DNA of 64,000 bases. Source: Cavia porcellus (taxonomy: Eukaryota > Chordata > Mammalia > Rodentia > Caviidae). Each line of letters begins with the position of its first letter. Position 1 is the first letter of the stretch. The DNA lies in contig NW_026947489.1 of assembly GCF_034190915.1 (NCBI RefSeq), forward strand, positions 57,164,001 to 57,228,000, read 5' to 3'. Both the position numbers and the translations under genes were made by a program. The notes below the pieces were generated by a model. That model searched no databases, was not told the DNA's origin, and saw only the letters and a program-made list of their open reading frames with translations. Positions 33,225 to 46,169 of the stretch are shown piece by piece.

Positions 33225-33425
33225 CCCCTCCCTTCCCTTCCCTCCCCTCCCCTCCCCTCCCCTCCCCTCCCCTCCCCTCCCCTCCCCTCCCTTCCCTTCC
33301 CTTCCCTTCCCTTCCCTTCCCTTCCACTCTTTTCCTTTCCCGTCCCTTGTCCCTTGCCTTCCCTCCCCTCCCTTCCCCTTTCCTTTCTCTCTCCTCCTCC
33401 TCCCTCTCTCTCTCTCCTCTTTTTT
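33225..33425. repeat. (CCCCT)n/(CCCTT)n pyrimidine tract
   Basis: About 200 bp of almost pure pyrimidine, beginning as 'ctcccctccc' pentamers and degrading to CTTCC and TCTC. Confidence 0.95.
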
Positions 33426-33427
33426 CT

Positions 33428-33890
33428 TTCTGTGTCCCGTATTGGGGATGGTACCCAAGGGCATTCTACCACTGAGCTATATCCCCAGCCTTTTTTATTT
33501 ACTTAGTTACTTACCGTTTGTTTATTTAGTGACAAGGTCTTGCTAAGGGGAATTAGAAGATTTTGCCCAGATGGAACTCGAAGTTGGAATCCTCCTGTTT
33601 CAGCCTCCCTCAGTGCTGGCATTACAGGCCATGAGGCGTGGTGCCCGACTGCTGCTGTTTCTCCTCTCCTCCTCTCTCTTGTCCTTCTTCCCTTCTTTCT
33701 CCCCCTTCTTATTGTTCTTCAATAGTTACATATTACTGTTTTATTTATTTATTGAGACAGGCTCTGACTATGTAGCTCAGGCTGGCCTTGAACTCACTAT
33801 GGAGCCCAGGCTGGCCTCAAACTCACAGCGATCCTCCTGCCTCAGCTTCCTGAGTGCTGGGCTTACAGGCATGTGCTGACACACCTGGAA
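33428..33890 (-). mobile_element. ID and two inverted B1 elements
   Basis: Inverted ID at about 33428-33491 (ending 'gagctatatccccagcc'), inverted B1 at about 33515-33645 (diverged), and a well-preserved inverted B1 at 33750-33890 ('gagacaggctctgactatgt'). Confidence 0.8.
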
Positions 33891-33894
33891 CTGT

Positions 33895-34110
33895 TTTAAT
33901 TTTAAATTGTGATGAAGCACATGTGATATAAAATGCACCACCTTAACCAGTTTAAGGGTACAGCTTTACGAGGTAAAGGTTATTCACCTTGTAGTGACAC
34001 CGACCTCCAGAGCCTCTCCCATTGTCCCCCAAAGCACCCCTGTGCCTGTGAAATGAGACCCTCCCATGCCTTTCTCTTCCCTGGCGACTCTGTTCTGTTC
34101 TCTGCCGATC
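33895..34110. mobile_element. old L1-type fragment
   Basis: 'aaattgtgatgaagcacatgtgatataaaatgcaccaccttaaccag...' resembles a widespread ancient L1-derived sequence. It is short and diverged. Confidence 0.4.
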
Positions 34111-34392
34111 TGACTGTAATGCCGCCTCCCCCCGCACAGCCCTGACACGGAGCCCTTCCAGGAGGACAGATCACCAGCTCTGAAAGTCTCAAGACAAGCG
34201 TCCCTGTGGAGGCTGGCAGAGGGGGCCCTGGGCACAGAAGCAGCCACAACAGGGGTGGTAGATGGGATCCACCTTCACTAACCCTGCACCCTCACCCTAC
34301 AGCCCCCTTTTCTCCTCCCATAGCTGCTGCTGGAGGAGCCCTCCCCCAGGGAGTCTTGGTGAGGGATAAAGGGGTCCAGAATAAAGCTTGAA

Positions 34393-34512
34393 CTGGGAGT
34401 AGGGGTACACGCCTGTGATCCCAGCACTCAGGAGGCTGAGGCAGGAGGATGGCTACAAGTTTGAGGCCAGCCTGGACTACATAGCAAAATCTGTCTCACA
34501 AAACAAAACAAA
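34393..34512 (+). mobile_element. B1 SINE
   Basis: 'gggagtaggggtacacgcct' through 'gccagcctggactacatagc' with an (A)nC tail. Confidence 0.85.
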
Positions 34513-35260
34513 GAAACAGATAAGTTGGGGTGCTGTCTGTATATGGATCTAGAAGGATCTTGATAATAAGTCAAGAATAAAAGTAGTATGTATTTTCAGC
34601 GAATGTGTGAAGACAGTCCGTGGACACATGTGTGTGTGTGTTGTGTGTGTGCATGCAGCCCACCCTGTGGAGAGACACAGGGAAAACTAGGGGCTTCTCA
34701 CCAGGGACTACGGAGCTCTTTGGTCTCCTAGTTCAGGTTTCCCAAGAGGCCATACTTTTGGGATCTCACACAGGTAGATTTTGCAGATTAGCTTCCTTAG
34801 TTAACGGCATCTGTAAGCTTCCTGAATGTGTTTTGTGGCTGGCAGTCCCTTTCCTTTGAGCCCTGAGTAAGATCCCTTCGTATGGATTTGCCACGCTAAT
34901 AATTATCTTCTTTAAAAAAAATATTTCTTTGGTTAGGTGTCTGTGTAATTATCACCAAGTTAACTGCAAACTTGGCTGAAGGTTAACAGTGCTTCTCAAA
35001 GCTCACAGATTCAGAAGGCTTTCCCGGACTCATCTCTTCTCACCTGGACTGGCTACCACAGCTGTCACTGGACTCTTTGGAATTCCATTCACCTCTTTCA
35101 GTCATTCAGCAAACAAGGATTGAGGCTTTGCCCTACGCCCAGCGTTAGCCACTGGAATAGAGCAGTGAGCAAAAGAAACCAAAACATCTCTGCCTGTGTA
35201 GAACTTCTCAGCCAAGTCCTTTTCAGTGTTCAAAATTCCTTTGACCTTGGCTAAAAGGCC
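34513..35260. other. unannotated stretch
   Basis: No gene or clear repeat recognised. It contains a short imperfect TG run (34629-34650). Confidence 0.5.
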
Positions 35261-36349
35261 AAGAATCAATGCATGTTCAAAATTCAAAATATTCTACTGT
35301 ATTAGCAAACTTAAGGAGAAAAATGACAGGAACACATTGAACAATGCAGGGAACACATTCAACAGAGTTCAACGGCTATTCATGACAAAACAAAACAAAA
35401 ACTCTCAGAAAAACAGAAAAGGGGAGGTGGGGAGTTCCTGGTCTTGACAAAGGGCATCTAAGCTAACTTAAGGACTGGATGTTTCCCCTCCAAAAGAGGA
35501 AAAGGCCATGGCACCTACCTTTACGTCTCCTAGTGTCTGACCGGAAGTTCTGGCCAGCACACCAGAGCAAGAAGGAAAACAAAAGCCTTTGAGACCATGA
35601 AGAAGAAATAAAAGCACCCCTATTTGAAGACCCAATCGTCCAGATTGACAATCTCAGGAAGTTCACAAAAAGCCTTCTAGGACTAATAAATAATTTCAGC
35701 AACCCCGGGATGCAAGAAGAGGCAAAATCAGCTGCTTCTGGGTACCAGCATAACCAAAGGCCCTCCGAACCTGGAAACACAATTCTACCTGTGATTGCTC
35801 AGTAAAGCAGAGATCCTTAGCGTCAAGCAACAAAACACGCCAGGACTGGTGTGCTGGAAATCTCGCAGCACTGAAGGAAGAAGACAAAGAAAACCTTAAT
35901 ACATGCCGAGACATAGAAAGGTGATGGTTTAGAAGATTTAATAAAAACGTCATTTATTGCAAGATTGACATACAGTTTTAAGTCAGTTCCTCGCAAAATT
36001 TCAGCAGGTGTTTTTGTAGAAAAAGACAATACTGTTTTAAAATGTGTATTGATGCTACAAAGCTACTGTGATGAAGAGTGTGGTACTGGAAAAAAACAAA
36101 ACAAAACAAAACCAGACCTGCAGAGTAATGGGATAGATTAGTAGAAGATGCAGAAACAATTCCAGACACACGCAGTCATCTTACCTTTGACAAAGGGGCC
36201 AAGCATGTCCACCTGGAGAAAGATGGCCTCTGTAATAAATGGTGCTGGGAAAACTGGCTTTCCACATGCTGAAGACTAAAACTGGACCCATGCCTGTCAC
36301 CATGCACTAAAGTCAAAATGGATCAAAGATCTGAACATTAAAAAGGAAC

Positions 36350-36495
36350 ATTGTCCGGCATGGTGGCCCATGCCAGGAATCCCAATAGTTGGGAGGTTGA
36401 GGCAGGAGAATCACAGTAAATTCAAGGTCAGCCCGGGCCACATAGTGAATGGAAGGCCAGCCTGAATTACATACCCTGTTTCAAACAAGGGCGAC
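36350..36495 (+). mobile_element. B1 SINE inserted in L1
   Basis: 'gtccggcatggtggcccatg' to 'taccctgtttcaaac'. Confidence 0.8.
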
Positions 36496-36587
36496 CAGAA
36501 ACACTGAATCTGCTGGAAGACAGAATGGGTAGAACTCTGGAAAGCATTGATGTAGGCAAAGACCTCATGAACAAAATCCTGATTATA

Positions 36588-36683
36588 GGCCAGGGATTTA
36601 GCTCAGTGGTTTAAGCACTTGCTTGGTAAGTGCAAGGTCATAAGCTTGATCCCTATTACCAAAAAAAAAAAAAAAAAAAAAAT
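36588..36683 (+). mobile_element. ID-type SINE inserted in L1
   Basis: 'ggccagggatttagctcagt' to 'gatccctattacc' followed by a run of more than 20 A. Confidence 0.85.
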
Positions 36684-37631
36684 CATGTACACAAGGACTA
36701 TCACAGAAAATCAACAACTGAGATCTCACCTTATTAAAAACTTTTTGCACAGCAAAAGAAATCACCAATAGAGTGAAGAGATGACCCCTACTGTGGGAAA
36801 AATTTTGGGAGCTGTTTCTCAGACAAAGGACAACTATCTAGACTATATAAAGAACTCAAAAAAGGACCTCCCCCAGATTTAAAGACCCAGTGCATAAATG
36901 GCTCTGTGACGAATACACAGTGCTGAGATGAAGAAGTATAAATGGAAAATAAACATATGAAAAATGTCCAGCATCACTGGTCATTCAAGAGATGCAAATT
37001 AAAACAACACTGAGATTCCATCGCACTCTAGAAAGAATGGCTGTCATCAAGAAGTTAACCAATAGCAAATGCTGGAGGGACTGTGGGGAAAAAGAAACCC
37101 TTCTGCACTGTTGGGAGTGCAGACTGGTACAACCACTGTAGAAATCAATGTATAGATTCCTCAAAAAAAAAAAAAAGCCAAAAAAAAACCAAAAAAAAAA
37201 CAACTAGGGCTAAAGCTTCCATTCAATCCAACTATTCCCCTTCTTGATATCTTCCTAAAAGAATTAAAAGCATCATATCACAGTGATCTTTGCACATCCA
37301 TATTTATAGCAGCTAAATCTTGGAGCAACCCAAATGCCCATCAACTGGTGAATGGATAAAGAAATATGTTGAGGCTTTTTTATACAATGGAGTACTGCCC
37401 TGTCATAAGGAAGGATAAACTTGAGGCATTTCTGGTTAAATAGATAGACCCTGAGACCATACTCTTAAGTGAAATAAATTGGTCACATGTGTAAATATTG
37501 CATTATCTCCCTGGAGTGAAAAACTAGAAGCATAAATAAGAATGAAAATGTATCATAGTTACTGGAAAATAGGAAGAAATTGTTCAAAAAGAAAGGGGAT
37601 TTAGGGAGGAGGAGAGGAAAAGGAAGAGGAA

Positions 37632-37727
37632 GATCTTTTTTTTTTCTTTAAGTCGGTACCCAGGATCAAACTCACGACTGCCTGCTTGCAAGGCAAGCGC
37701 TTATGCCACTGAGCTAAATCCCCAGCC
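37632..37727 (-). mobile_element. ID-type SINE, inverted, with target-site duplication
   Basis: Complement of the ID consensus ending 'gctaaatccccagcccc'. It is flanked by the direct repeat aaggaagaggaaga on both sides. Confidence 0.88.
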
Positions 37728-37807
37728 CCAAGGAAGAGGAAGAAAGAAAAAAGAAAAAATTAGACAAGAAAGGTAAAATACAAACATAGCCTTCTAAATA
37801 AGCAGGG

Positions 37808-38285
37808 AAACCAGACACGGTGGCTCACACCTGTAATCCCAGCACTTGCGAGGCTGAGGCAAGAGGATCATTGTGAGTTTGAGACCAGTCTGAACTACAA
37901 AGTGAGCTCAAGGCCAGCTTGAACTGCATGGCGAGACCCTGTCTCAAAAAGACAAAAAAAAAAAAAAAAAAAAGAGGGAAAGAGAGATTGAAAGGAGAGG
38001 AGGGAAATGAGGGGGGAAAAGAGGTACCAAGATTTATCATGTACAGGTACAAGTTCCCTATGATGAATGTGATTAATATGTATATCTAAATTGTACTAAT
38101 AAACCTAATGATAGAAAAATATATATGGAGCTGGATGTGATGGCAAAGTCTGCAATCCCAGCACTTGGGAGGCTAAGACAGGAGGATTTCCAGGGACTCA
38201 AGGTTACAGAGTGAGTTCTAAACCAGCCTGAGCTACATAAGAGGGACCTTGTCTCAAAAACACAAAAACAATCACACAAAAAATT
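37808..38285 (+). mobile_element. two B1 SINEs
   Basis: 37808-37972 ('ccagacacggtggctcacac') and about 38128-38282 ('gctggatgtgatggcaaagt'), both with A-rich tails. Confidence 0.85.
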
Positions 38286-38371
38286 AAAATATATATGGAA
38301 AAGAAGGGAACTAGAATAGTGAGCACACTTTTGAAATAAAAGAACAAAGTAGGAAGAATTACTTTAGTCCT

Positions 38372-38732
38372 GTGTTATAGTTTGTGTGTGGATGCCCCCT
38401 CTCCCCCAAGCCTCATGCCATCATGGATGCGGCTGAGTCTGGCATTCATGATTGGTTCACTTCTGTCCCTGGGATTGGTGGTGTGAGTGCTGCACCCGCC
38501 CAGGGGTGGAGCCAGCATACAGTGTAAGGGTGGGAAGAAGCTGTCTTTCTTCTCTTTGCTCTGTTCACTCTTGCGTTTGCGGTGGCCATTAATGGCTGCC
38601 CTGCCACACCACCCTGCCTTGGAGTCAGCTGAGTATGAACTGAAACCTCCAAAACTGTAAGAAATAAACCTTCCCTTGCTTCACTTTGGGCTTCAGGTAT
38701 TATGTCTCAATGAGAGAAAAGTAACTAGGACA
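38372..38732 (+). mobile_element. solo LTR, MaLR-like
   Basis: Starts 'tgttatagtttgtgtgtgga' and ends near 'aagtaactaggaca', with 'gaactgaaacctccaaaactgtaagaaataaa' near its 3' end. This is the layout of MaLR-class LTRs. No internal viral genes are present. Confidence 0.55.
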
Positions 38733-38734
38733 TC

Positions 38735-40400
38735 CTGCTAAAGCTTATTGAATAGTTATGCCAACAAGACAGTGTAATGGTATTGGGCAAAGACTAGGCA
38801 CATACATTAATAACAGGACAGAGAGCCCAGAAATAGACCCACACAAACTGCCCAACTGATTTATTTTTATTTTGTGAGGTAGTACAGGCTAATTCTTCTG
38901 CCTCAGCCTACTAGGTACTGGGATTACAGGCAGGTACTGCCACACCTGGCCCAACTTTTGACAAAGGTCTAAAAAATTCAATGGGTAAAAAAAAAAGCCT
39001 TCCAATAAATGGTATTAGAATAACCACCTACCAGGGCTGGGGATTTAGCTCAGTGGCATAAGCGCCTGCCTTGCAATCAGGCAGTCGTGAGTTTGATCCC
39101 CGGTACCAATAAAAAGGAAAAAGACAAAAAAAAAAAAAAAAAAAAAAAACCACCTACCCAAAGGTGAAGCGTTATCTAACTTTCACACTGCATACAAAAC
39201 TTAACCCAAAATAGATTCACAGAATTAAAAGAAAAGACTACATCCAGGAGTGGTGGTACACACTTGTAATCCCAGTACCCTGGAGGCTGAGGAAGGAGGA
39301 TTGCTGTGAGTTAAAGGCCAGCTTGAGCTATATAGTGAGACACTCTCAAAAAACCAAAACCAAACAAACAAAAACTATGAAACTCTTAGGCATCATATTA
39401 GAGAGCATCTTAAGGATCTAGGGCTACGAATTCCTAGACTTGGGGCAGGAGACATAGCTCAAGTAGCACAGTGCCTATTTGGCAAGCAGGAGGTAGTGAG
39501 CGTGATTCCTGGTACAAAGAAAAAAAAAGGATTCCCAAAGCATATTCATAAAGGAAAAATCGATAAATTGGATCTCATCAAAATTTTAAAAAAACAAACT
39601 CTTGCTCACAGAAAGGCTAAAAATAAAAGCTACAGCATGAGAATATAAGTATAAACTGCATATCAGAGAAACGAGTAGTATTTAGACTATACCAAAACAT
39701 CTGAAAATTTGGAGGAAAAACCCACATAATGGTTCTCTGTATGTAACCCAGGCTGACATTGAACTCCCAGTGTTCCTCCTGCTCCAGCTTCTCAAACGCT
39801 GGAATTGTAGATGTGTGTCACCAACCTGGTTTACCCCCAAATTCTATTAGAAAGTGAGCAAAAGATGGAAAGAGACCCGTCACTAGTTGGATGTGGAGAC
39901 AGCAATGAGCCACTGATTGAATCAGTAGCTGTGCCATGCCACACATAGTTGAGTGGCTAAGTCTGAAAGAGTAACAACACTCAGTGCTGATGAGGATGTG
40001 GGGAGACAAGAGTCACTCGTATGTGGCTGGTGGGAATGAAATTGGTACTGCACTTTGGAAAAGTATTTGACAGTTTCTTACAAAATGGCACAAACATTTA
40101 ACCCAGCAATTAGAATCTCAGGCATTTATCCGAGAGATGAAATTGCATATTCATCCCAAAACCTACACATAATGTTCATAGCAATGTTATTCATAGGAGC
40201 CCCAAACTGGAAGCTCTCCAAGTGTCATTTAATGGGTGAAGGGTTAAACACACTGTTGGAATTCCATAGCATGGAATATTACTCAGCTATAAAAAGGGAC
40301 AAAGTACCAGTATACCCAACTGCACAGAGGAATCTCAAATAATTGCAAGATTATTTCAGTCTTTCAAGTTAATCATACGTGTGAAAAAAAGCCAAGGGAG
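38735..40400 (+). mobile_element. second L1 ORF2 remnant, heavily interrupted
   Basis: L1 order is visible again, from 'acaagacagtgtaatggtat' to the C-terminal coding block around 40055-40342, where one open stretch still reads NPAIRISGIYPRDE and MEYYSAIKRD, the typical ORF2 C-terminal signature. Insertions: inverted B1 (about 38865-38955), ID (39033-39147, duplication aaccacctacc), B1 (about 39245-39375), ID-like (about 39443-39525) and inverted B1 (about 39725-39832). Dead element. Confidence 0.85.
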
Positions 40401-40983
40401 TGGGAAAGCAAATCTCCAAATGTTACATGCAGCTTAATTCCATTTGTATACATTCTTGAGATAGTAAAATTATAGTACTAGAGAACACGCCGCTGGTTGA
40501 CAGGAATCGAGGGGGGCAGGGGTGGCGGGTGGGTGTCACTATGGTTGGGCACAGGAGGAACCCTTGCTGATAGACATGGCCACGTCTACACTGTGTGCTG
40601 GGCTGATCGTGGCTCCCAAATTACAACTGCATCCTCGGGCTCAGATTCCACAAAGTTATATATTCTGGGAAAAGCCTTGGCAAGTGTGGAAGAGTCTGGA
40701 GAGGTTTTCTGGGATTATCCAGATGGCCTGAAAATGCCACCACAAATGTCCCTGCGAGCGTGAGGCGTCACACGCAGACACATGCACACACAGAAAGGTT
40801 GTGAGAATGAACATGGAAAGATGGGTCACAGCAGAAACTAGAAAAGACAGGAAACAGTCCTGATGCTTGAGCAAAATACAGTTACCCGGGGTCCCAGAGG
40901 CAGTGCTTCTTGTAGCCTGTGTCTTCTGTCTTAGCATAATTTCTTACTGAGATTCCTGATTTCTCCAGATTTTCCTGTTTACC

Positions 40984-41030
<47 letters not shown>

Positions 41031-41520
41031 TGCTAAGACTGGTGCAGTAGTCTCCTCCCTGGATTCCCACCTCTAGAATCGTTCCACTGCTAAAATCCCA
41101 CCCCTCCTCCATATTCTCCTCCAGAATAACCTGGAACCTGCTTACGAAGATTCCTAACGGTTCTGTTACAGTCAGAAGCTGGAAACAACTCTGAGGGCTA
41201 AGAAGCAACCCTTGCACTTTGTCCAATTTCTGTTTAGAGCTCTGAAAAATGTTGGAACTTCCAGAGAGACAGCAGTGTCCTTTGTGACTCACGGCTAGCC
41301 CCTCTCAATGGTGTCTTGGATTCCACTGAGAAAGTGGCCTAGTGGGTCTCCCAGGTGGCCTCACTGAGGGCAGAGTCACCAGAAAGACCCCTGCTTAGAG
41401 GAGTAAAAGGTTGGAACTTCCAGTCCCACGAGCCAGCCTCCCGGAAACTGAGCTGTAGAGACACTCTTGCTGCTTCTTTGCTGACTTTTGTAGTGCTGAG
41501 TGACATCGCTACCCTGCCTA
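40400..41520. other. mostly unannotated stretch
   Basis: No exon recognised. It holds a GTCT tetranucleotide repeat at 40984-41030. Confidence 0.5.
40984..41030. repeat. (TGTC)n/(TATC)n microsatellite
   Basis: About nine CTGT units followed by ctat units. Confidence 0.95.
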
Positions 41521-41521
41521 A

Positions 41522-41630
41522 TTTTTATTTGGAAACAGAGTCTCCCTACACTACTCAGGCTGATCTCAAACTTGCTATCCTCCTGCCTCAGCCTGCCGAG
41601 TAGCTGGGATCACAGGGGGCTGTCACACAT
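41522..41630 (-). mobile_element. inverted B1 SINE
   Basis: 'ggaaacagagtctccctaca' to 'cagcctgccgagtagctggg'. Confidence 0.75.
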
Positions 41631-41639
41631 CCAACTCTA

Positions 41640-43615
41640 CAGCTGCTCTTGAACAAGACTGGAAGAGCAATCAGGGTGAAGACCCAGGGTGTGCGGGTGG
41701 AGACTGGCTTGCCCAGCAGGCATGAGGAAGTTGGAGCCCCACCCCGACCCCTTGGCTAACAAATCTCTTCTCCTGGTTCTTGATATGCATCCTTTGCAAT
41801 AAACCAGCAGAGGTAAGTGAAGTGTTTCCCTGAGTTCTGTGAGGTGACCAGACCCAAAGAGCCCGAGCTGGGAGCGCTGGTGAATAGCCAGGTGCCAGCT
41901 GACAGCCTTCATTCCTTAGCCAAATCAGGGGATATGTGGGGATTGACACTACGTCCAGGTGGGTGTTATAAGACAGAACAGACTCAGGGGACACCACAGC
42001 TGCTCAGGCTGCCCAGGGTGGGGGAAGCCTAGACGTCTGGCCCCAGGGGGAAGAGGGGCAGCGGGGCACTTTCCAGCCTACATGTCCATAGCTGTTGCAG
42101 GGGTGAGCAGCTGGCCTATCTGTTCCATGGTGGATAATGTCACATTAAAAAAAAAAAAGAGGCACAGCCGTGTGTTTCTGGGAAGATGTTCTTTCTTCTA
42201 GCACAAAGAGCTCCAGGGCCCCCTGAGCCCCAAATTCTGGGAAGGAGAAGCAAAGATTCCCAAGCATTCACTGTTCTATTATCTCAGTCAATGGGCACAG
42301 CCATGCTTTCCTCAGTGTACCTAAAGATCACTGCCAGTCTTCTCCCCCTTCAATCAGCAGCATCCCTGCCTCAGGGAATTACATGAGCATCTCCAGGGTT
42401 ACCCTGACAGGGAGCAGGACCTGCAGATCCCGCTCTGGGGGAAACAGCCTCGCACACTGTCGCTGGCTCAGGGTGTGGACCTCATCCTCTTGGGGAGCCC
42501 CCAGTGTTTCAATGGGTGCTGTAACTGGGCACTGGCAGACCAGCCCAGACCTCTCCAAAGGACTGCAGTGGATGAATCCACCCAAGACGGCGAATTCTCT
42601 GTGCCTGAATTCAGTGCCCCACGCCTTTTGGCGCCCAGAGTTCCTTAGTTGGAGATAATGGTGCACAGGTTACCATGACAACAGATAAGCCATTCTGAAG
42701 ATCCTCAGATGGTGATGCTGGCTGAGGCAGTGCAGAGAGCTGTGGGGTGGGGGAGACAAGTGTGTATCTAGGTAAGGAACCCATCTTAGGAGCGAGTGGC
42801 CAGCTCCTTCTGGGACAGGGCAACAGAAAGTTACTCCTGCCTGTGTCCAGAGACGCGGTAGCAGGGCTCGAGCTTGGGCTCTGCTTGGAGCTCACTGTGA
42901 CGGTGCCACAGCAGCCAGGGTGAAGGAAGCAGGGCAATGATAGGTTCTAGAACAGCACGGCCGCCTCGCCCCTCTCCGCAGGAGCCAGACAGGCACTTAG
43001 AGGACAGCTGAGCACCTTCACATGTGCCTGACTGGACTTGCACCCGCCCTACACCTCCTGGCCAGCAGATGCCACAGCTGCTATCTAGCTGCCCCTCACC
43101 AAAGCCTCCTGCACTTGTAGGCAGGACGGAATCATGGCAGCATGATCCATGGATGGGCTGCATGTTGTGTAAACCCCTCCATAAAGGATAGATTGGCTTC
43201 TCTACACAGGTAAGCGGCAGCTCCCCAAGCTACAGAGGCAGGAAACGGGTGCCATTACAGACTGCGCCGCTGGGGCAGGCGCTGTCTTTGTGCCTCGAGC
43301 TTATTCTCCCAGTGCTATTTCTTTTACTAATGCAGTGCACGCTGCACACATCCAGCCCTGTTATTTAGTGGATCGGTCGTACATGGCTCGGGTGAGCAGC
43401 CGAGCCGCCCCGGTTCCTGGTGTTCCCAGGGCAGGTGCTTATCGTAGACAGGGCCTAGATCTTCCCACCCACTTGGCCTCCCCAGGCTCGTTTCTTTTTA
43501 TTGTGTTATCATGCTTCCATGTGACATCATTCTTCTTTCTGAAAAAGTTGTTTCATTATCTTCCTTAGTACAGGGCTGTTGATAGAAACCATGTGTTGGT
43601 TTGCTTTATAAAATC
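41640..43615. other. SINE-poor stretch without recognised gene
   Basis: About 2 kb with no B1 or ID elements and moderate GC. The short open frames resemble no known protein. Possible unique regulatory DNA, but nothing specific can be named. Confidence 0.5.
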
Positions 43616-43619
43616 TTAG

Positions 43620-44040
43620 CTGGCCAGGCATGGTAGTATACATTTGTAATCCCAGCACACAGAAAGCTGAGGCAGGAGGATTGCCACGAGTGCAAGGCCA
43701 GCCTGGGCTACATAGAGAGATCCTGTCTCACAATAAATAAATAAAATAAAATCAAAATCTTAGCTGGCACAGGGGTACACCTATAGCTGTAGGTCCTCAG
43801 GAGGACTGCAGATCACCTGAGCACAAGAGTACAGAGCCAGCCTGTGCAACACAGCAAGCTCCCATTTCCTCCTTCACCTAAAGATATTTGCTTTTTATTT
43901 TTGGTTATTTTTGAGATAGAGTCTTGCTGTGTAGTCCAGACTGGTCTCGAACTTACTATGTAGTCCAGGGTGGCCTCAAACTCACAGGGACCTTCCTGCC
44001 TCAGCCTCCTGAGTCCTGGGATTACAAGTATGCATCAAAA
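43620..44040. mobile_element. three B1 elements
   Basis: Forward B1 at 43622-43750, a diverged forward copy at about 43760-43870, and an inverted copy at about 43908-44030. Confidence 0.75.
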
Positions 44041-44760
44041 ATTCTTGATCATAATCTTTTGTCTTTCTCCTGTATCAGAACAGTGGTATCACGTATAAGA
44101 GGTGTTCTTGGGGTCCCAGAAATCTATCTCTAATGGTTTTCCTGTATCTTAGCTTTTTTGGCTCCTTGCCCTTCGATCTGAATATTTTCTACTGATTTAT
44201 TAGTAAGGCATCTCACTCCTGTGTGGTATACTGTGAGATCTATAGTTTTAATTATTTATCGTATTTTCAACTTGTTTGATATCTTTCGAGACAGGCCTCG
44301 CTATGTAGTTTATAAATTTTCCTTTGAAGCGGTTCCTTAGTCCTGGATTCTAAGCAAGAGACAGCGGTTTGTGCATATAGACTTTTGTTTTTTCCCCATT
44401 TTTAAAAATGATTGAATGCACACGGGTTGGCTGCAGGTTGGAGCGGGATCTGGCGCCACCTGGTGACCGTCGCGGGATAGACTTTTTCTGTAACGCTCTG
44501 TGGCCGCCTGGGCTCCACTTGGCAAAAGGGACTGAAGAGGATGGGACCCCCTCGTGTCACACCAGAGTCTGAGTCACCTGGTGCCACCAACTCCCAGAAG
44601 CCCTCGGGGCCCCAGTCCTGCCACATTCTTCCAGGGCCACTCCTGACCCTCAGGCCACGTGAGGGACAGATCTGGACACAGGGACAGTGGCGTCCAGCTC
44701 TCTGACTGCTAGGGAAACCTCAACCAGGGGCCATGCATGCAGAGCATCTGTGCCATTTGA
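44040..44760. other. no feature recognised
   Basis: Unique-looking sequence with one short inverted B1-like scrap near 44285-44312. Confidence 0.5.
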
Positions 44761-44764
44761 GGCC

Positions 44765-45300
44765 TCTTTCTTTTGGCAAGGTTTCACTATGTGGCCCAGG
44801 CCGGCCTCAAATTCATGGCAATCCTCCTGCCTCAGCCTCCCTAGTACTAGATTACAGATGTGTGCCAGCACAGCCGGCACCCTCAGAGATTTACAGGCTT
44901 GGGAACAAGGCGGAGGCTGTACTGATCCCTGGTCTTTCCTATTTAACTTGTTTTTGTTTCTTCTTGGAAACCTGTAGAACATTTACCCTTAAATCTTGAA
45001 GATCTATGAAGAAGTGCTTTGGTGGTCTGATGTCTTTCCACACTGTGTTCCCTGCCCTTCAACTCTGGAAATGTAGGAGAGAAAATAAAAGTAGAAGATG
45101 AATCCATGGCAGCCGAACTGGGATTTTGGGATTAGACAACAATGGTTACAGTAAAAAAGAAGTTATCTGTCAAAATGCGCAAATCAGCCAGACATGGTGG
45201 TGCAGGAAGTCTGAGACCAACTTGGGCTACAAAGTGAGCTCGAGGCCAGCCTGAACTGCATTGTGAGACCCTGTCTCAAAAAGGAAAAAAAAAAAAGCAC
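44765..45300. mobile_element. B1 elements
   Basis: Inverted B1 at about 44770-44882; forward B1 at 45187-45297, which lacks its middle. Confidence 0.75.
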
Positions 45301-46160
45301 AACTTCCCAGAACTGAATGTTAACTCCGATTAAAAAGTCCAAGTCGTTCACAATGAGTGGAAACCTCTGAGACACCTCCAGGGGGTGGTGTTTCCCAGCT
45401 CATTCAAAGGTGTACTTAAAGTCACACTAACAGCCTCTGGGTCTCCCCATAGAGGCTGGGCGTCAGGTCCAGAGGGGGGATGTGCTGGCTGTGCGAGGTA
45501 GGTGATCCAGGAAGTCTCCCCAGAGAGGTAAGGCCAATGGGCCTGACAGGGCGGGAAGATGGAGGGCAGGCTGGACATGCCCAGCAGAGCGGACAGTGGG
45601 GAGTGACCGCCCCAAGGCAAGTCCTGACTGTGCCCTGGGAGGAGACATGAGTGGCCCCAAATTCAAGATGGCCTGGGTCCAACTGGAGCCTGGTGCCTCA
45701 CTTGAGCCTCCTGTGCCAACCTGTGCCCAGTCGCACACAGGGGCCCTGGGGACAGAGGCGCCAGGCAACGCTGATAAGAAGGGAAAGGGCTGGGCACAGC
45801 CTGAGCCGAGCTTCCTGGAGCGCAGCGACAGCGGGTCTGCCACGGAAGGAACACCGCCAGGTCCCCCAGAGCCCACTGCCGGCCCTGTGGGCAGGGATCC
45901 TGGTGCCAGGCTGCGCAGGGGACCCCATCCTCCCTAAGCTCCGTGATACCATCGTGCTCGGGAGAAGGGGTCCTCTTCCCACTGCGCTCCTCTCCAGGAG
46001 GCTACTCTCGGCCTCCCATGTTTCCAGGTGAGTTTGGAAATTGGTTTGTGCATTACACACACTGGTTACTAAAATGCACTGGGATTTCAATCGGGATGGC
46101 ATTGAATGTATAAATCACTTCCAGACAAGTGATTTCCTCATGTTGCCAGTCTTCTAATCC
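45300..46160. other. SINE-free stretch without recognised gene
   Basis: GC-rich in 45.5-45.95 kb. Overlapping open frames there have no recognisable domain. Confidence 0.5.
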
Positions 46161-46169
46161 AATCATGGG

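Larger units (their letters stand above)
35260..37610 (+). mobile_element. L1 retrotransposon remnant, ORF2 3' half (decayed)
   Basis: The + strand follows the order of mammalian L1 ORF2: 'cattcaacagagttcaacgg' near 35357, 'tttgacaaaggggccaagc' near 36190, 'aataaatggtgctgggaaaa' near 36235, then the 3'-end region to about 37610. It is broken by many stops and indels and interrupted by a B1 (about 36350-36495) and an ID element (36588-36683). It cannot make protein. Confidence 0.85.

Noticed and set aside
40055..40342. 95-codon open frame resembling a protein
   Set aside because: It is the C-terminal piece of a decayed L1 ORF2, not a host gene.
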